Source of the DNA: Undibacterium parvum
GTDB taxonomy: Bacteria; Pseudomonadota; Gammaproteobacteria; Burkholderiales; Burkholderiaceae_D
Assembly: GCF_003955735.1 (NCBI RefSeq)
Contig: NZ_CP034464.1
Span: 744,001 to 808,000, forward strand
DNA: 64,000 nt
Reading direction: 5' to 3'
The notes under the pieces were generated by a model. The model was given only the letters and a program-made list of their open reading frames with translations. It ran no database searches and was not told the DNA's origin. Of the stretch, positions 43,255 through 52,305 are shown one piece after another (position 1 is the first letter of the stretch; every line of letters starts with the position of its first letter). The position numbers and the translations under genes were made by a program.

Positions 43255-44955
43255 TCAGAGGACTTTCTGTATTCCGAACCAGGCGCCATAAGCTGGCAGA
43301 ACCACCCCGCCTTGTGCGGCGCGGCCGGGTAAGCCGTGCCCTTCCAAATCATCATATGCGAGGCTTTCTGGAAAATCAAACGCGATTTCCTCAGCGCCAA
43401 GATTTAACACGACCAAGACCGCAGGCATGCCCGGCAGATCCCGTCTTAAAGCCAGCACCGGTTCTGGCGCGTCATAAAACAAAATATCCCCGGCACTTAA
43501 TTGCGCCACTGTTTTACGCCAGGCAATCATCTTTCTGGCGAAATGTAAGGATGAGAGTGGTGCTTGCTCTTGTAAACTCACGGCTGACTGCGCATGTTCA
43601 GACGGCACTGGCAGCCATGGCGCGCCCTCGGTAAAACCTGCATGCGGTAAACTGGCATCCCAAGGCATGGGCGTGCGGCAGCCGTCGCGCCCTTTTGACT
43701 CTGGCCAGAAAGTTAAACCGACCGGATCCTGCAACACTTCATAGGGCAAATCGGCCTCAGTCAAAGCCAATTCATCACCCTGATACAGGCAGGGAGTGCC
43801 CTTGAGTGACAATTGCATAGCAAGTATTACGTTAGCAAATGCCGGTGTCGCGTCCTCGCCTCCCCAGCGTGTCATAACCCGATTCACGTCATGATTGCCG
43901 ACCGACCATGAAGCCCAACCACCCGATACTTTAGCCTGGCGCGCATAAGCCTCAAACTGCTCGACCTGAGTGCGGATATGGCGCGCCGATTTTTCATTGG
44001 TGAGCAGATTAAAGCTATACGCCATCTGTAATTTATCGCCGTCGGCGGTGTATTGCGCCATCACACTCAGCGCTTCGTCCGAGCCAACTTCACCAATCGC
44101 CACTGCATCATACTGATTGAGTAGGCTTCTGACGTTTTGGAAAAAAGTTAGATTTTCCGGGCGGGTATTGTCATACAGATGGGCTTGCATGCCATACGGA
44201 TTGCACTCCGCCACGCTGACCGTATTCTGCGTGGCAGCGGGCGGATTATTGCGCAACTCTTTGTCGTGAAAATTAAAGATGCAGGCGTCGAGCCGGAAAC
44301 CATCAACCCCACGATCGAGCCAGAAGCGCATATTGTCCAGATGCGCTTGCTGCACCTCGGGCTGATGGAAATTCATGTCCGGCATGCTGGTGAGAAAATT
44401 ATGGAAGTAATACTGACGTCGCCGGCTATCCCACTGCCAGGCCGAACCGCCAAATAAGGATAGCCAGTTATTCGGTGGCGTGCCATCGGGCTGGGGATCA
44501 ACCCAAACATACCAATCCGCTTTAGGATTATCGCGACTCTGGCGACTCTCGACAAACCACGGATGTTGGTCCGAGCTATGCGATAAAACCTGATCTATCA
44601 TGATCTTCAAACCGAGCGCATGGGCACGCGCTAGCAACGCATCGAAATCGGCCAAATTGCCAAACAGAGGATCGACATCGCAATAATCCGCCACGTCATA
44701 GCCGAAGTCACGCATAGGTGAAGTAAAGAAAGGCGAGATCCAGACGATATCCACGCCCAGAGCGGCAATGTAATCGAGCTTGGCGGTGATACCTGGCAGA
44801 TCACCAACGCCGTCACCATTGGTGTCGAGAAAGCTGCGTGGATACACCTGATAAATCACGGCCTCGCGCCACCAGTCAGCAGACTTAGCCGGCTCACTCG
44901 TTTGCGGCAAGGAACTAGATGGTGGATGTTGGTTTAGGCTACGCGGATCAGACAT
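43255..44955 (-). CDS. GH13 alpha-glucosidase, cytoplasmic
   Basis: The 566-residue enzyme has no signal peptide. It begins with DWWREAVIYQVYPRSF and a calcium-type loop DTNGDGVGDLPG. GH13 regions: IDQVLSHSSDQHPWF, nucleophile Asp in DGFRLDACIFN, acid/base Glu in VAIGEVGSDE and the third acid in SVGNHDVNRV. The pattern fits the alpha-glucosidase/oligo-glucosidase group (GH13_23-like), releasing glucose from maltose and short dextrins. A LacI-type site AAAGCGCTTT lies 145 bases upstream. Confidence 0.92.
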   Translation of the reverse strand: MSDPRSLNQHPPSSSLPQTSEPAKSADWWREAVIYQVYPRSFLDTNGDGVGDLPGITAKLDYIAALGVDIVWISPFFTSPMRDFGYDVADYCDVDPLFGNLADFDALLARAHALGLKIMIDQVLSHSSDQHPWFVESRQSRDNPKADWYVWVDPQPDGTPPNNWLSLFGGSAWQWDSRRRQYYFHNFLTSMPDMNFHQPEVQQAHLDNMRFWLDRGVDGFRLDACIFNFHDKELRNNPPAATQNTVSVAECNPYGMQAHLYDNTRPENLTFFQNVRSLLNQYDAVAIGEVGSDEALSVMAQYTADGDKLQMAYSFNLLTNEKSARHIRTQVEQFEAYARQAKVSGGWASWSVGNHDVNRVMTRWGGEDATPAFANVILAMQLSLKGTPCLYQGDELALTEADLPYEVLQDPVGLTFWPESKGRDGCRTPMPWDASLPHAGFTEGAPWLPVPSEHAQSAVSLQEQAPLSSLHFARKMIAWRKTVAQLSAGDILFYDAPEPVLALRRDLPGMPAVLVVLNLGAEEIAFDFPESLAYDDLEGHGLPGRAAQGGVVLPAYGAWFGIQKVL

Positions 44956-45099
44956 GGTTCACTTTCAAAAACTAGTATCAACAAAAATTATTAGGTTTAT
45001 TTAATCGCGCATGGAGCTGATTGCAGCAGCGATGCCAAGCACTATTCACAATCACGTTAAGCACGCCATACAAAACACGATCTCAAAAAACTTGGACTA

Positions 45100-45109
45100 A
45101 AAGCGCTTT
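45100..45109. promoter_or_regulatory. LacI-type operator AAAGCGCTTT before GH13 alpha-glucosidase
   Basis: The perfect 10-base palindrome with central CG is typical of LacI-family sites. The same site occurs twice in front of the TonB receptor gene. It is the likely target of the LacI regulator at 45352-46356 (inference). Confidence 0.6.
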
Positions 45110-45157
45110 GAATTCTCAGTCGTTTTTCACGTAAAATTCAATAATCACAAAGCCTAC

Positions 45158-45218
45158 CCCCAGTATCCATGCGGGTTTCCAGCCCAAATGCCGCCAGCAG
45201 GCGCATCTACATTGCGCA
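45158..45218. repeat. REP-like palindrome, copy 9 (diverged)
   Basis: The left arm CCCCCAGTATCCATGCGGG and right arm AGGCGCATCTACATTGCGC are only partly complementary. It is upstream of the GH13 gene. Confidence 0.6.
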
Positions 45219-45249
45219 ATGACTTTGAGAAACTAAAAGAACATAAATA

Positions 45250-45350
45250 GGACTTACGCAAAATTGTTCCAGCTAGGCGTACTGCCGAAGACAGTACTTT
45301 AGTACGGCAAGGCGGATACAACGACGCTGGGGCGGTTTTGCGTAAGTTCT
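45250..45350. mobile_element. MITE-like element B (about 100 bp)
   Basis: The ends AGGACTTACGCAAAA and TTTTGCGTAAGTTCT are inverted repeats at 14 of 15 positions. Further in, TTGTTCCAGC pairs partly with GCTGGGGCGG, and the centre holds CAGTAC-TTTA-GTACGG. TA flanks the ends, in line with a Tc1/IS630-type target duplication. It has no frame and stops two bases from the lacI stop codon. Confidence 0.65.
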
Positions 45351-45351
45351 A

Positions 45352-46356
45352 TTAAACTCTACTCACGGTCTCACCTGGCAACAGCACCGGTTGCCACAAC
45401 TCTTGCAAGTCTGAAGGCGGCGTACCGCCCTGCAAGGCGAGTAACATCTCTATCATTTTCGCGCCGGCCTTATCTGGATTCGGCTGATCGATGGTGGTCA
45501 CTTTATAACCGGCCAAAGAATCCTCCATTTGCCCCCAGACGATCACCGACATGTCCTGGCCGATGCGCACGCCCGCGTCTAGCAAGGCGCGCATCGCGCC
45601 CACGCCCGACATGTGGTTGTCGATGATTACGGCACTCGGCGCTGGTTGCAGCGCCAGTAAAGCTTGCATCGCCAGGTAACCACTACGTCTATCGATGGTG
45701 TTGTCGATTAACAGGCGCGCATCAGGCTTGATGCCAGCCGCTTGCAAGCGCAGCTTAAAACTGTCAAAACGTTGACGCGCAAAGTTCATCTCTAGCGGTG
45801 CGCTGATGAGGGCGATGCGGCTATGTCCATGCTCCAGTAAATGATCGACCGCGATATGCATGCCGGACTCATTATCGTAATCGAACCAGGCATGCGCTTC
45901 GTTCACGCGGGTGCGGCCATGCGCCACAAACGGCAAACCGTGCTTGGCCAGATAGGCGACCCGTTCGTCATACAAACGGGTACGACCGACGATCAAACCA
46001 TCTACGCGGCGCTCTTTCACCATATGCTGATAGGCGCGCAATTCGTTTTCAACCGAGACCGGTGCCATCATCAAATCCATCTGACGCGCTTCCAGCGCAC
46101 CGACCATGCCGCCGACGATTTGCATGAACATGGGATCGGCTAAATCATTGGGCAACAAAGGATGAATAATGCCAACCAGCTTGGTGCGCCCCGAAGCCAG
46201 ACTGCGCGCCATGGGATTGGGGCGATAGCCGGCCAACTCAGCCGCCGCCAAGACCCGTTCACGGGTACGCTCACTCACTTCTGGATAACCGTTCAGTGCA
46301 CGACTGACCGTGGTTTCAGAAATGCCGAGATTTTTAGCCAGAGTTTTAAGGTTCAT
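45352..46356 (-). CDS. LacI-family regulator of the alpha-glucan genes
   Basis: The 334-residue protein has the LacI HTH and hinge (MNLKTLAKNLGISETTVSRA, then YRPNPMARSLASGRT) and a periplasmic-binding-like effector domain. Related regulators in starch loci sense maltose or maltooligosaccharides; the ligand is inferred. It lies 77 bases after the GH31 gene, probably in one transcript with the MFS, amylase and GH31 genes. The everted half-sites CTACA-G-TGTAG upstream (46386-46396) may matter for autoregulation. Confidence 0.92.
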   Translation of the reverse strand: MNLKTLAKNLGISETTVSRALNGYPEVSERTRERVLAAAELAGYRPNPMARSLASGRTKLVGIIHPLLPNDLADPMFMQIVGGMVGALEARQMDLMMAPVSVENELRAYQHMVKERRVDGLIVGRTRLYDERVAYLAKHGLPFVAHGRTRVNEAHAWFDYDNESGMHIAVDHLLEHGHSRIALISAPLEMNFARQRFDSFKLRLQAAGIKPDARLLIDNTIDRRSGYLAMQALLALQPAPSAVIIDNHMSGVGAMRALLDAGVRIGQDMSVIVWGQMEDSLAGYKVTTIDQPNPDKAGAKMIEMLLALQGGTPPSDLQELWQPVLLPGETVSRV

Positions 46357-46432
46357 CGATGCAAAATTGCGAAAAAATTAAAGGGCTACAGTGTAGTCTG
46401 GGCAATGCGCAATGCTGTCCTGATTCAAGCAC

Positions 46433-48865
46433 TTATTTTCTAAAACTTATCGCCACCACCGGCTTGGTATTTTTACGCCAAACCAGTTTGACAGAGACTA
46501 ATTTTTTATTTTCATCCCAGACAAAATCGAGCGCTTTATTCTGCAGTAAAACCCGATGTGGTTTGCTTTGAATATTGTGTAGCACCAAGCTCAGCGTTCT
46601 GTCCACATCCTGATAATGCTGGCCATTTTTTGAAGACAAGCTAATCAGTACCTGCTGCCGTTTTACTGCGCTGGAAAACTGCAATAAGCCATACGCGCCC
46701 TTCTCAAACGCCTGTGGTGTTTCGCCATTATCGTCATACATTTTGCCCTGGCCTGTCTTGACCGCCGCATCATGGTAATAATGCAGATCCAACTCCCGGC
46801 TAGAGTAGTGGCTAGTATTTTGTATAGTCCGGCTCATAGGAATAAACGCCCCGCCCCTGACGAACACCGGGATATGCTCAGCCTGCAGCGCCACCATCTG
46901 CGTGCTACCACCGGTATATTGTTGATCGGTATAAAAATCGAACCAATTATTTTTGACGGGGAAATACACTTGCGCTTCTTTCGCTCCGGCTTTTAACACC
47001 GGGCTAACCAGAAATTCATGGCCCCACAAATAGCTGTCTGACACCGCAAATAATTTCTCATTGTGCGGTTCCTCATAAAACAAAGGACGCATCAGCGGTA
47101 AGCCTTGCTGATTATTTTCAAAAGCCAAAGTGTAGTTATACGGCAGCAAGCGATAGCGTAATTCAATCGCAGTTTTCGCTAAGGCCATGATTTTTTGCTC
47201 GCGCAAAACCGGCTCGGCCGCCACTTCTTCTTGTGCATGCGGACGAAAAATCGGCTGAAACACCCCATACTGCAACCAGCGGGTGTACAACTCATCGTCA
47301 AGATTGGCGCCGGCAAAACCGCCTAAATCAGAGTGCATATACGCCATGCCTTGCATGCCCATTTGCAGCGCAATTTCGGGCTGCGGTCTCAAGCCGCCCC
47401 AACTGCGATTGACGTCGCCCGACCAGGGGATCATGCCAAACCTTTGCGAGCCCGAGTAACCAGAACGCATCAAGATAAACGGCCTTTGCGCGGGGAAATC
47501 CTTATGGTAACCGTCCGCGATCAACTTGGCCCAGTTATGACCATAAATATTGTGAACCTGGTCTGCTGAGCCGCCCTGATGCTGCAACCCGGAAGGATGC
47601 ACTTCTGGTTCCCCCAGATCGCCCCACCAGCCTGCCACACCACTGTTATTGAGTTCTTTATAAATATTCCAGAACCACTCTTTGGCCTCCGGCTTAAAGA
47701 TATCGATCAGACCGGTATTGCCAAAGTAAAAATCGTAAGTAAATGGCTGCCCATTTTTATCGGTCGCCAGAATATTCTTTTGCACCGCCTCGTTCCATTT
47801 ACCCGATGTCGTCAAGATAAACGGCTCGGTGATCAATATGGTTTTGATGCCTTTGGCGGCAAAGTCTGCCATCATTTTTTTGGGCTGAGGGAAGTTATCC
47901 GTATCAAACGCCAGATTACCCATAGTCCCTTTGACTTCCTTGCCAAACCAGTACAGATCAAAAATAATCGCATCCACCGGGATTTGTTCTGCGGTAAATT
48001 TATCCAGAATGGAGCGCGCCTCGGTTTCGCTGTGATAACCAAAACGACTGGCAAAATTCCCGAAAGCCCAGCGCGGCGGCAAAGGCTGGCGACCAGTCAG
48101 ACTGGTGTAATTGGCGGCGATATCTTCCCAACTGTCACCGGCGATCACTTGATAAGTTTTGCGGCCACTGATGGTTTCGTAGGCCAGTACATTTTCTTTT
48201 CTACTGTCAAAATCGAGAAAGCCTATAGGGGCATTATCAAAATGAATGCCGTACATCTTGGAAGAAAACACCAAAGGCATAGAAAAATTCATCTGACTGG
48301 AACGCTCTTCGTAACCGTAGTGCGCCTTATTGTACAAAGGCAGTCTATGCCCGCGCCGGTTCATCCCCAGGGCACGCGCACCAGCGCCGTACAGTGCTTC
48401 ACTGGCATCAAGATTAAAATCTAAGACCTCTGCACCGTCTTTTTTAGCATAGCCATTTTTCTCAGAAATCAGTGGCTTGCCCTTGTAAGCATAGCTGATC
48501 TGAAATGGCGATTTGTTGATGCTAACGAGCATCCCAGCTATTGCATATTCAATGCCAGCAACGCTTACTTTGACCTGCGTCTTAAGCTTAGAGGGAGCCA
48601 ATACCACGGCATGTGATTCAGGATTAAATCGTTCGCCATTGGGTATAAACGAAGTCTCTATGATCTTGTCTGAATAAGGCTTGATCAGATAGCGACCATC
48701 GTTGGTGACCACTTCCAGGTGCTCGCCTTTATCGGTAAAGCTCTGCATGCTACGCTGCAGGTTTTGCGCCAGCGCCGCAGGTGCCAGCAAGATCAGCAGT
48801 ACTAGCTTGATAGTCCGAAATTTTGTCATTGCATTGTTCTTCGCTGGTATTTTCATGGTCGTCAT
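46433..48865 (-). CDS. GH31 alpha-glucosidase, exported
   Basis: The 810-residue enzyme has a signal peptide (FRTIKLVLLILLAPAALA/QN), an N-terminal beta domain and the GH31 barrel. The nucleophile is in GVAGWWGDLGEPEVHP and the acid/base Asp in IPWSGDVNRSWGGL. GH31 alpha-glucosidases release glucose from chain ends, some also xylose. In this locus a maltodextrin role is likely. The ATG at 48865 stands three bases from the upstream stop codon, giving translational coupling; the ATG at 48829 gives a shorter signal peptide and is also possible. Confidence 0.9.
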   Translation of the reverse strand: MTTMKIPAKNNAMTKFRTIKLVLLILLAPAALAQNLQRSMQSFTDKGEHLEVVTNDGRYLIKPYSDKIIETSFIPNGERFNPESHAVVLAPSKLKTQVKVSVAGIEYAIAGMLVSINKSPFQISYAYKGKPLISEKNGYAKKDGAEVLDFNLDASEALYGAGARALGMNRRGHRLPLYNKAHYGYEERSSQMNFSMPLVFSSKMYGIHFDNAPIGFLDFDSRKENVLAYETISGRKTYQVIAGDSWEDIAANYTSLTGRQPLPPRWAFGNFASRFGYHSETEARSILDKFTAEQIPVDAIIFDLYWFGKEVKGTMGNLAFDTDNFPQPKKMMADFAAKGIKTILITEPFILTTSGKWNEAVQKNILATDKNGQPFTYDFYFGNTGLIDIFKPEAKEWFWNIYKELNNSGVAGWWGDLGEPEVHPSGLQHQGGSADQVHNIYGHNWAKLIADGYHKDFPAQRPFILMRSGYSGSQRFGMIPWSGDVNRSWGGLRPQPEIALQMGMQGMAYMHSDLGGFAGANLDDELYTRWLQYGVFQPIFRPHAQEEVAAEPVLREQKIMALAKTAIELRYRLLPYNYTLAFENNQQGLPLMRPLFYEEPHNEKLFAVSDSYLWGHEFLVSPVLKAGAKEAQVYFPVKNNWFDFYTDQQYTGGSTQMVALQAEHIPVFVRGGAFIPMSRTIQNTSHYSSRELDLHYYHDAAVKTGQGKMYDDNGETPQAFEKGAYGLLQFSSAVKRQQVLISLSSKNGQHYQDVDRTLSLVLHNIQSKPHRVLLQNKALDFVWDENKKLVSVKLVWRKNTKPVVAISFRK

Positions 48866-48867
48866 TA

Positions 48868-50592
48868 TTATTCTGGAGCTAGCAGTAGCAGGTTTTTATT
48901 ACTATCAAATGTCACTTTGCCAGCGATGACTAAGGCAGTTTTACCGGAGTAATAATCCTTCAGTTTCTGCCCATCCGCAAACACACCATGCACATCGATA
49001 CTCTGGCTAGCATTGGCAGGCAAATCCAAGGCCACCAGCACCGTGTCTTTGATGCCATTTTTCTGATAAGTACGTTTAAACAAATAGGGTTGCGCACTCA
49101 ATTGTTGATGCACACCGGCACCGACCGCCACATGCGCCTGGCGAAACAAGCCTAGCCTGCTCCAGTGCTGGCGCACTTCAGCGATGCGGTAGTCGCCCCG
49201 ATTGGCATTGCTTGCCAACTCATCCCAGTTCATCATCGAGCGCAGCGTAGCGTCGCCGTGAGTGCCGGGCACGGTCAGACTACGTGCGGTTTCATCGCCA
49301 TAATAAATTTGTGCAGCTCCCGGGCTTAACAAGAGCTTGGTAGCGGTTTCAAATGGCAGGCGACGGGCTGCATCGAATGGTGCGCCATCGTCATGCGAAC
49401 TCACATAATTAAGCACAGAATAGCCCTTTAAGGCGCCCTGCAATTGCGCCGAATAAGTACCAAACAAAGTTTCATAATTTTGCGTGGCGTCGGACTTAAA
49501 ACCGAAATTAATCAGACTATCAAAACCGTTTGCATAAAAATTCACAAGGACGCCGCCGTCCATTTTGAACTCGGTGCCATGTCCCAAGGCATAGTTATAG
49601 ACCTCACCGGTCATGAAGAATTTTTCATCGCCCAGCTTTTTATGCGGATTGCACTGTTTCCATTCTTCGTAAGCGCTACTCGCGACTTGCTTCAACTCTT
49701 TCCAGACAGCCGGTTCTACGTGTTTTGCGGTGTCAATGCGAAACCCATCAACACCGAATTTTCTGACCCAATCAGCGTGCCACTTCATCAAATAATAACG
49801 CGGCGCGCGCGGCCAGCCGGTGCGCGCAAAAAATGCATCTAACTCTTTAACTTCTTGCTGATAACGACCTTCTGCCTTCCATTTTTTGACTAGCTCAGGT
49901 GGCAAGGCGACGCTGGTATCGCTATCGGTACGAAAATCAGGCAGGTTGTTTACTAATGTGCAGCTGACCGTGCTCGCTACGTTTTGGTAGGTGCAGGCTG
50001 GGCCGGTGCGCACCCAATCGGCTGGCCAGACCGGATCGGCCTGAGTCACTGGCCCGGTATGATTCATCACCACATCAAGCAAAACCCGTATGCCATGCGC
50101 ATGCGCGGTATCGACCAATCTGCGCATGTCGGCTTCAGTACCCAGATTAGCATCGACCCGCGTAAAGTCACGCGCCCAATAGCCGTGAAAACCGTAAGAT
50201 TTGCCGGTACCCTCATCGGTACCAGCATGAATTTGCTCTACCGGCGGCGTCAGCCAGATCACGTTGACACCGAGATCCTTAAAATATCCCCGCTCGATCT
50301 TGGCTGTGATACCGGCCAGATCACCACCGGCAAAACCGCGTAAGGGCGCGGCATCGGCCTTGCGACCGTAGGCTAGATCGTTAGTTCTATCACTGTTAAA
50401 AAATCTATCTGTGAGCAAAAAGTAGACCGTGGCATTATCCCAGAGGAAAGGCTGTTTAGCCACAAGCGCGGGTAGCGGTGCAATTGCCGCGCCCGAGCTG
50501 GGGACAGACAACTGCATTAATGAGATAGAAAATGCCAAAAATTTCGTATTGAATTTCTTACTCAGCTTGGTATTGAGCTTGGTATTGATCAT
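48868..50592 (-). CDS. GH13 alpha-amylase, MalS-like (GH13_19-type), exported
   Basis: The protein has a hydrophobic signal (FLAFSISLMQLSVPSSGAA) and a GH13 barrel. Regions: LLDVVMNHTG, nucleophile in DGFRIDTAKHVEP, acid/base Glu in FFMTGEVYNYA and SSHDDGAPFD. The SSHD variant in place of NHD is typical of periplasmic MalS. It should hydrolyse alpha-1,4 bonds of starch or long dextrins. I chose the ATG at 50592 (MINTKLNTKLSKKFNTKF) because the open frame to 50709 would overlap the preceding MFS gene. The start is followed by an oddly repetitive NTK-L/F pattern. Confidence 0.9.
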   Translation of the reverse strand: MINTKLNTKLSKKFNTKFLAFSISLMQLSVPSSGAAIAPLPALVAKQPFLWDNATVYFLLTDRFFNSDRTNDLAYGRKADAAPLRGFAGGDLAGITAKIERGYFKDLGVNVIWLTPPVEQIHAGTDEGTGKSYGFHGYWARDFTRVDANLGTEADMRRLVDTAHAHGIRVLLDVVMNHTGPVTQADPVWPADWVRTGPACTYQNVASTVSCTLVNNLPDFRTDSDTSVALPPELVKKWKAEGRYQQEVKELDAFFARTGWPRAPRYYLMKWHADWVRKFGVDGFRIDTAKHVEPAVWKELKQVASSAYEEWKQCNPHKKLGDEKFFMTGEVYNYALGHGTEFKMDGGVLVNFYANGFDSLINFGFKSDATQNYETLFGTYSAQLQGALKGYSVLNYVSSHDDGAPFDAARRLPFETATKLLLSPGAAQIYYGDETARSLTVPGTHGDATLRSMMNWDELASNANRGDYRIAEVRQHWSRLGLFRQAHVAVGAGVHQQLSAQPYLFKRTYQKNGIKDTVLVALDLPANASQSIDVHGVFADGQKLKDYYSGKTALVIAGKVTFDSNKNLLLLAPE

Positions 50593-50677
50593 TGTTCTTA
50601 TCTCTGTACTCTGCACATTTTCCACGGAATTTAAGCCGGCACTGCGCCTGATTTTTTCTGCGTTATTTGCTGTTGCT

Positions 50678-52009
50678 TCAAACCGTGCTAACGACATCTG
50701 CATCGTCATTCACGATAAGACACAAGACGCCAGCAACGATCATGCAGACACCACCGATAACCAGCGCATACACCGATTGATTGCTGAAAAAATTCTTCAC
50801 TAAGGGGCCCAAAACAACGCCTGCAATGATTTGTGGAATCACCACAAAGAAATTGAACAAGCCCATGTAATAACCCATTTTATTGGCCGGCAAGGCGCCC
50901 GCCAAAATCGCGTACGGCATCGTCAATACACTGGCCCACGCTATGCCCACGCCTACCATAGGCAACAGCATCATCATCTTAGAGGTAATTAAAAACATGC
51001 TGGCCAGACTCACGCCACCAATCAGCAGGCACAGCATGTGGACCAACTTACGGCTCGTGATACGCGCCAACACCGGCAACAAAAATGCTGCCAGAGCCGA
51101 GACGCCGCCATACACGGAAAACATAATGCCGACCCAATTACCGCCTTCTTGATAGCCCGCCGATTGCGCATCGGCAGTATGAAATACCAGGGCTGCCACC
51201 GAGGGCGTGGTGTACACCCACATGGCGAAAAAGGCGACCCAGGTAAAAAATTGCACCAAGGCCAGTTGCACCATGGTCTTAGGCATCTTGGCGAAGCCGC
51301 TCAAGATCTCGACCAGAGCTTTAACAAAACCCTGATTATTTTTCCGCTCTTGTTTAAATTTTTCCAGGTCAGCCGGAGGAATTTCCGTGCTGCTAAACAC
51401 AGTCCAGGTAACGGCTGCGGCGAACACCGAACCACCGATATAAAATGCATAGCGTACGGTATCGGGAATCGCGCCATTCACAGGCACATTACTGACGCCC
51501 AGATAATCGGTGAGTATGGTTGGCAACAGGCCGGCAATCACGCCGCCGCAACCGATTAAAAAGGTCTGCATGGCAAAGCCGGCAGTGTGCTGCTCACTGG
51601 CGAGCTTGTCGCCGACGAAGGCGCGGAACGGCTCCATAGAAATATTGATTGCGCTGTCCATCATCCACAAGAAAATGACGGCTAACCATAGCACTGAGGC
51701 ATTCGGCAGTAGAAACATGGAAATGGCAGCCAAGATAGCGCCAGCAAAGAAAAAAGGACGGCGACGTCCCCAGAATTCGTGCCAGGTATTGTCGCTCAGA
51801 TAGCCGATGATAGGCTGCACCAACATCCCCGTCAAAGGTGCGGCCAGCCAAAGTATTGACAGGCTACCGATGTCCGCGCCGAGGGTGGAAAAAATCCGGC
51901 TGGTATTGGTGTTTTGTAAGGTAAAGCCAAACTGGATACCGAAAAAGCCGAAGCTCATGTTCCAGAGCTGCCAAAAGCTTAGCCGTGGTTTTAGTGTAGA
52001 AATGGACAT
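50678..52009 (-). CDS. Sugar MFS permease (SLC45/maltose-transporter-like)
   Basis: The 443-residue protein has 12 membrane helices. It starts LSFWQLWNMSFGFFGIQFGF and has NTSRIFSTLGAD, QPIIGYLSDNTW, and GRRRPFFFAGAI, marks of the SLC45-type sugar:cation symporters found in Caulobacter/Xanthomonas maltose loci. It should move maltose or maltodextrin across the inner membrane. It heads the operon MFS-amylase-GH31-lacI and lies next to the TonB receptor gene. Confidence 0.9.
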   Translation of the reverse strand: MSISTLKPRLSFWQLWNMSFGFFGIQFGFTLQNTNTSRIFSTLGADIGSLSILWLAAPLTGMLVQPIIGYLSDNTWHEFWGRRRPFFFAGAILAAISMFLLPNASVLWLAVIFLWMMDSAINISMEPFRAFVGDKLASEQHTAGFAMQTFLIGCGGVIAGLLPTILTDYLGVSNVPVNGAIPDTVRYAFYIGGSVFAAAVTWTVFSSTEIPPADLEKFKQERKNNQGFVKALVEILSGFAKMPKTMVQLALVQFFTWVAFFAMWVYTTPSVAALVFHTADAQSAGYQEGGNWVGIMFSVYGGVSALAAFLLPVLARITSRKLVHMLCLLIGGVSLASMFLITSKMMMLLPMVGVGIAWASVLTMPYAILAGALPANKMGYYMGLFNFFVVIPQIIAGVVLGPLVKNFFSNQSVYALVIGGVCMIVAGVLCLIVNDDADVVSTV

Positions 52010-52033
52010 GTTGCAGAGTCTCCGACTTTTTAC

Positions 52034-52049
52034 TCGAATCAGGATTCGA
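52034..52049. promoter_or_regulatory. Perfect palindrome TCGAATC-AG-GATTCGA upstream of the MFS operon
   Basis: A 7-2-7 palindrome lies 24 bases upstream of the MFS ATG and is followed on the plus strand by eight T. Its position suggests an operator. The loop is too short for a good terminator. Confidence 0.35.
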
Positions 52050-52132
52050 TTTTTTTTATATGCTTAATGATGCTGGTAAAAACAAACTAATTCTGTCTGT
52101 AGATCCTCATCTATTTTTTAAAACGATACTGC

Positions 52133-52203
52133 CCGCTTGCGCAATACCCATGCGGCTTTCAGGCCATACAGGCTGGAAAGCCGCATGGGTATTGCGCAAG
52201 CGG
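52133..52203. repeat. REP-like palindrome, copy 10
   Basis: Two perfect 28-base arms (52133-52160 and 52176-52203) around a 15-base spacer make this the longest and best conserved copy. It stands between the TonB receptor gene and the MFS operon, both on the minus strand. Confidence 0.9.
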
Positions 52204-52244
52204 CTAGGTGTATTTCTAGATCTGCTACCTAGCACGTGCTTCAC

Positions 52245-52288
52245 ATAAAAACAGAACAAGCCCATCAGAACTCAGTCTTCCGGGCTTG
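52245..52288 (-). terminator. Terminator of the TonB receptor gene
   Basis: On the minus strand CAAGCCC...GGGCTTG with an internal smaller hairpin is followed by TTCTGTTTTTA. Confidence 0.65.
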
Positions 52289-52305
52289 CTCAAAGTTTTA
52301 ATTAA

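Larger units (their letters stand above)
44956..45351. other. Intergenic region between lacI and the GH13 gene
   Basis: It contains the LacI-type site, REP copy 9 and MITE-like element B. The GH13 promoter should be near 44960-45120. Confidence 0.6.

Noticed and set aside
47579..48424. 281-residue plus-strand frame
   Set aside because: Antisense shadow of the GH31 gene.
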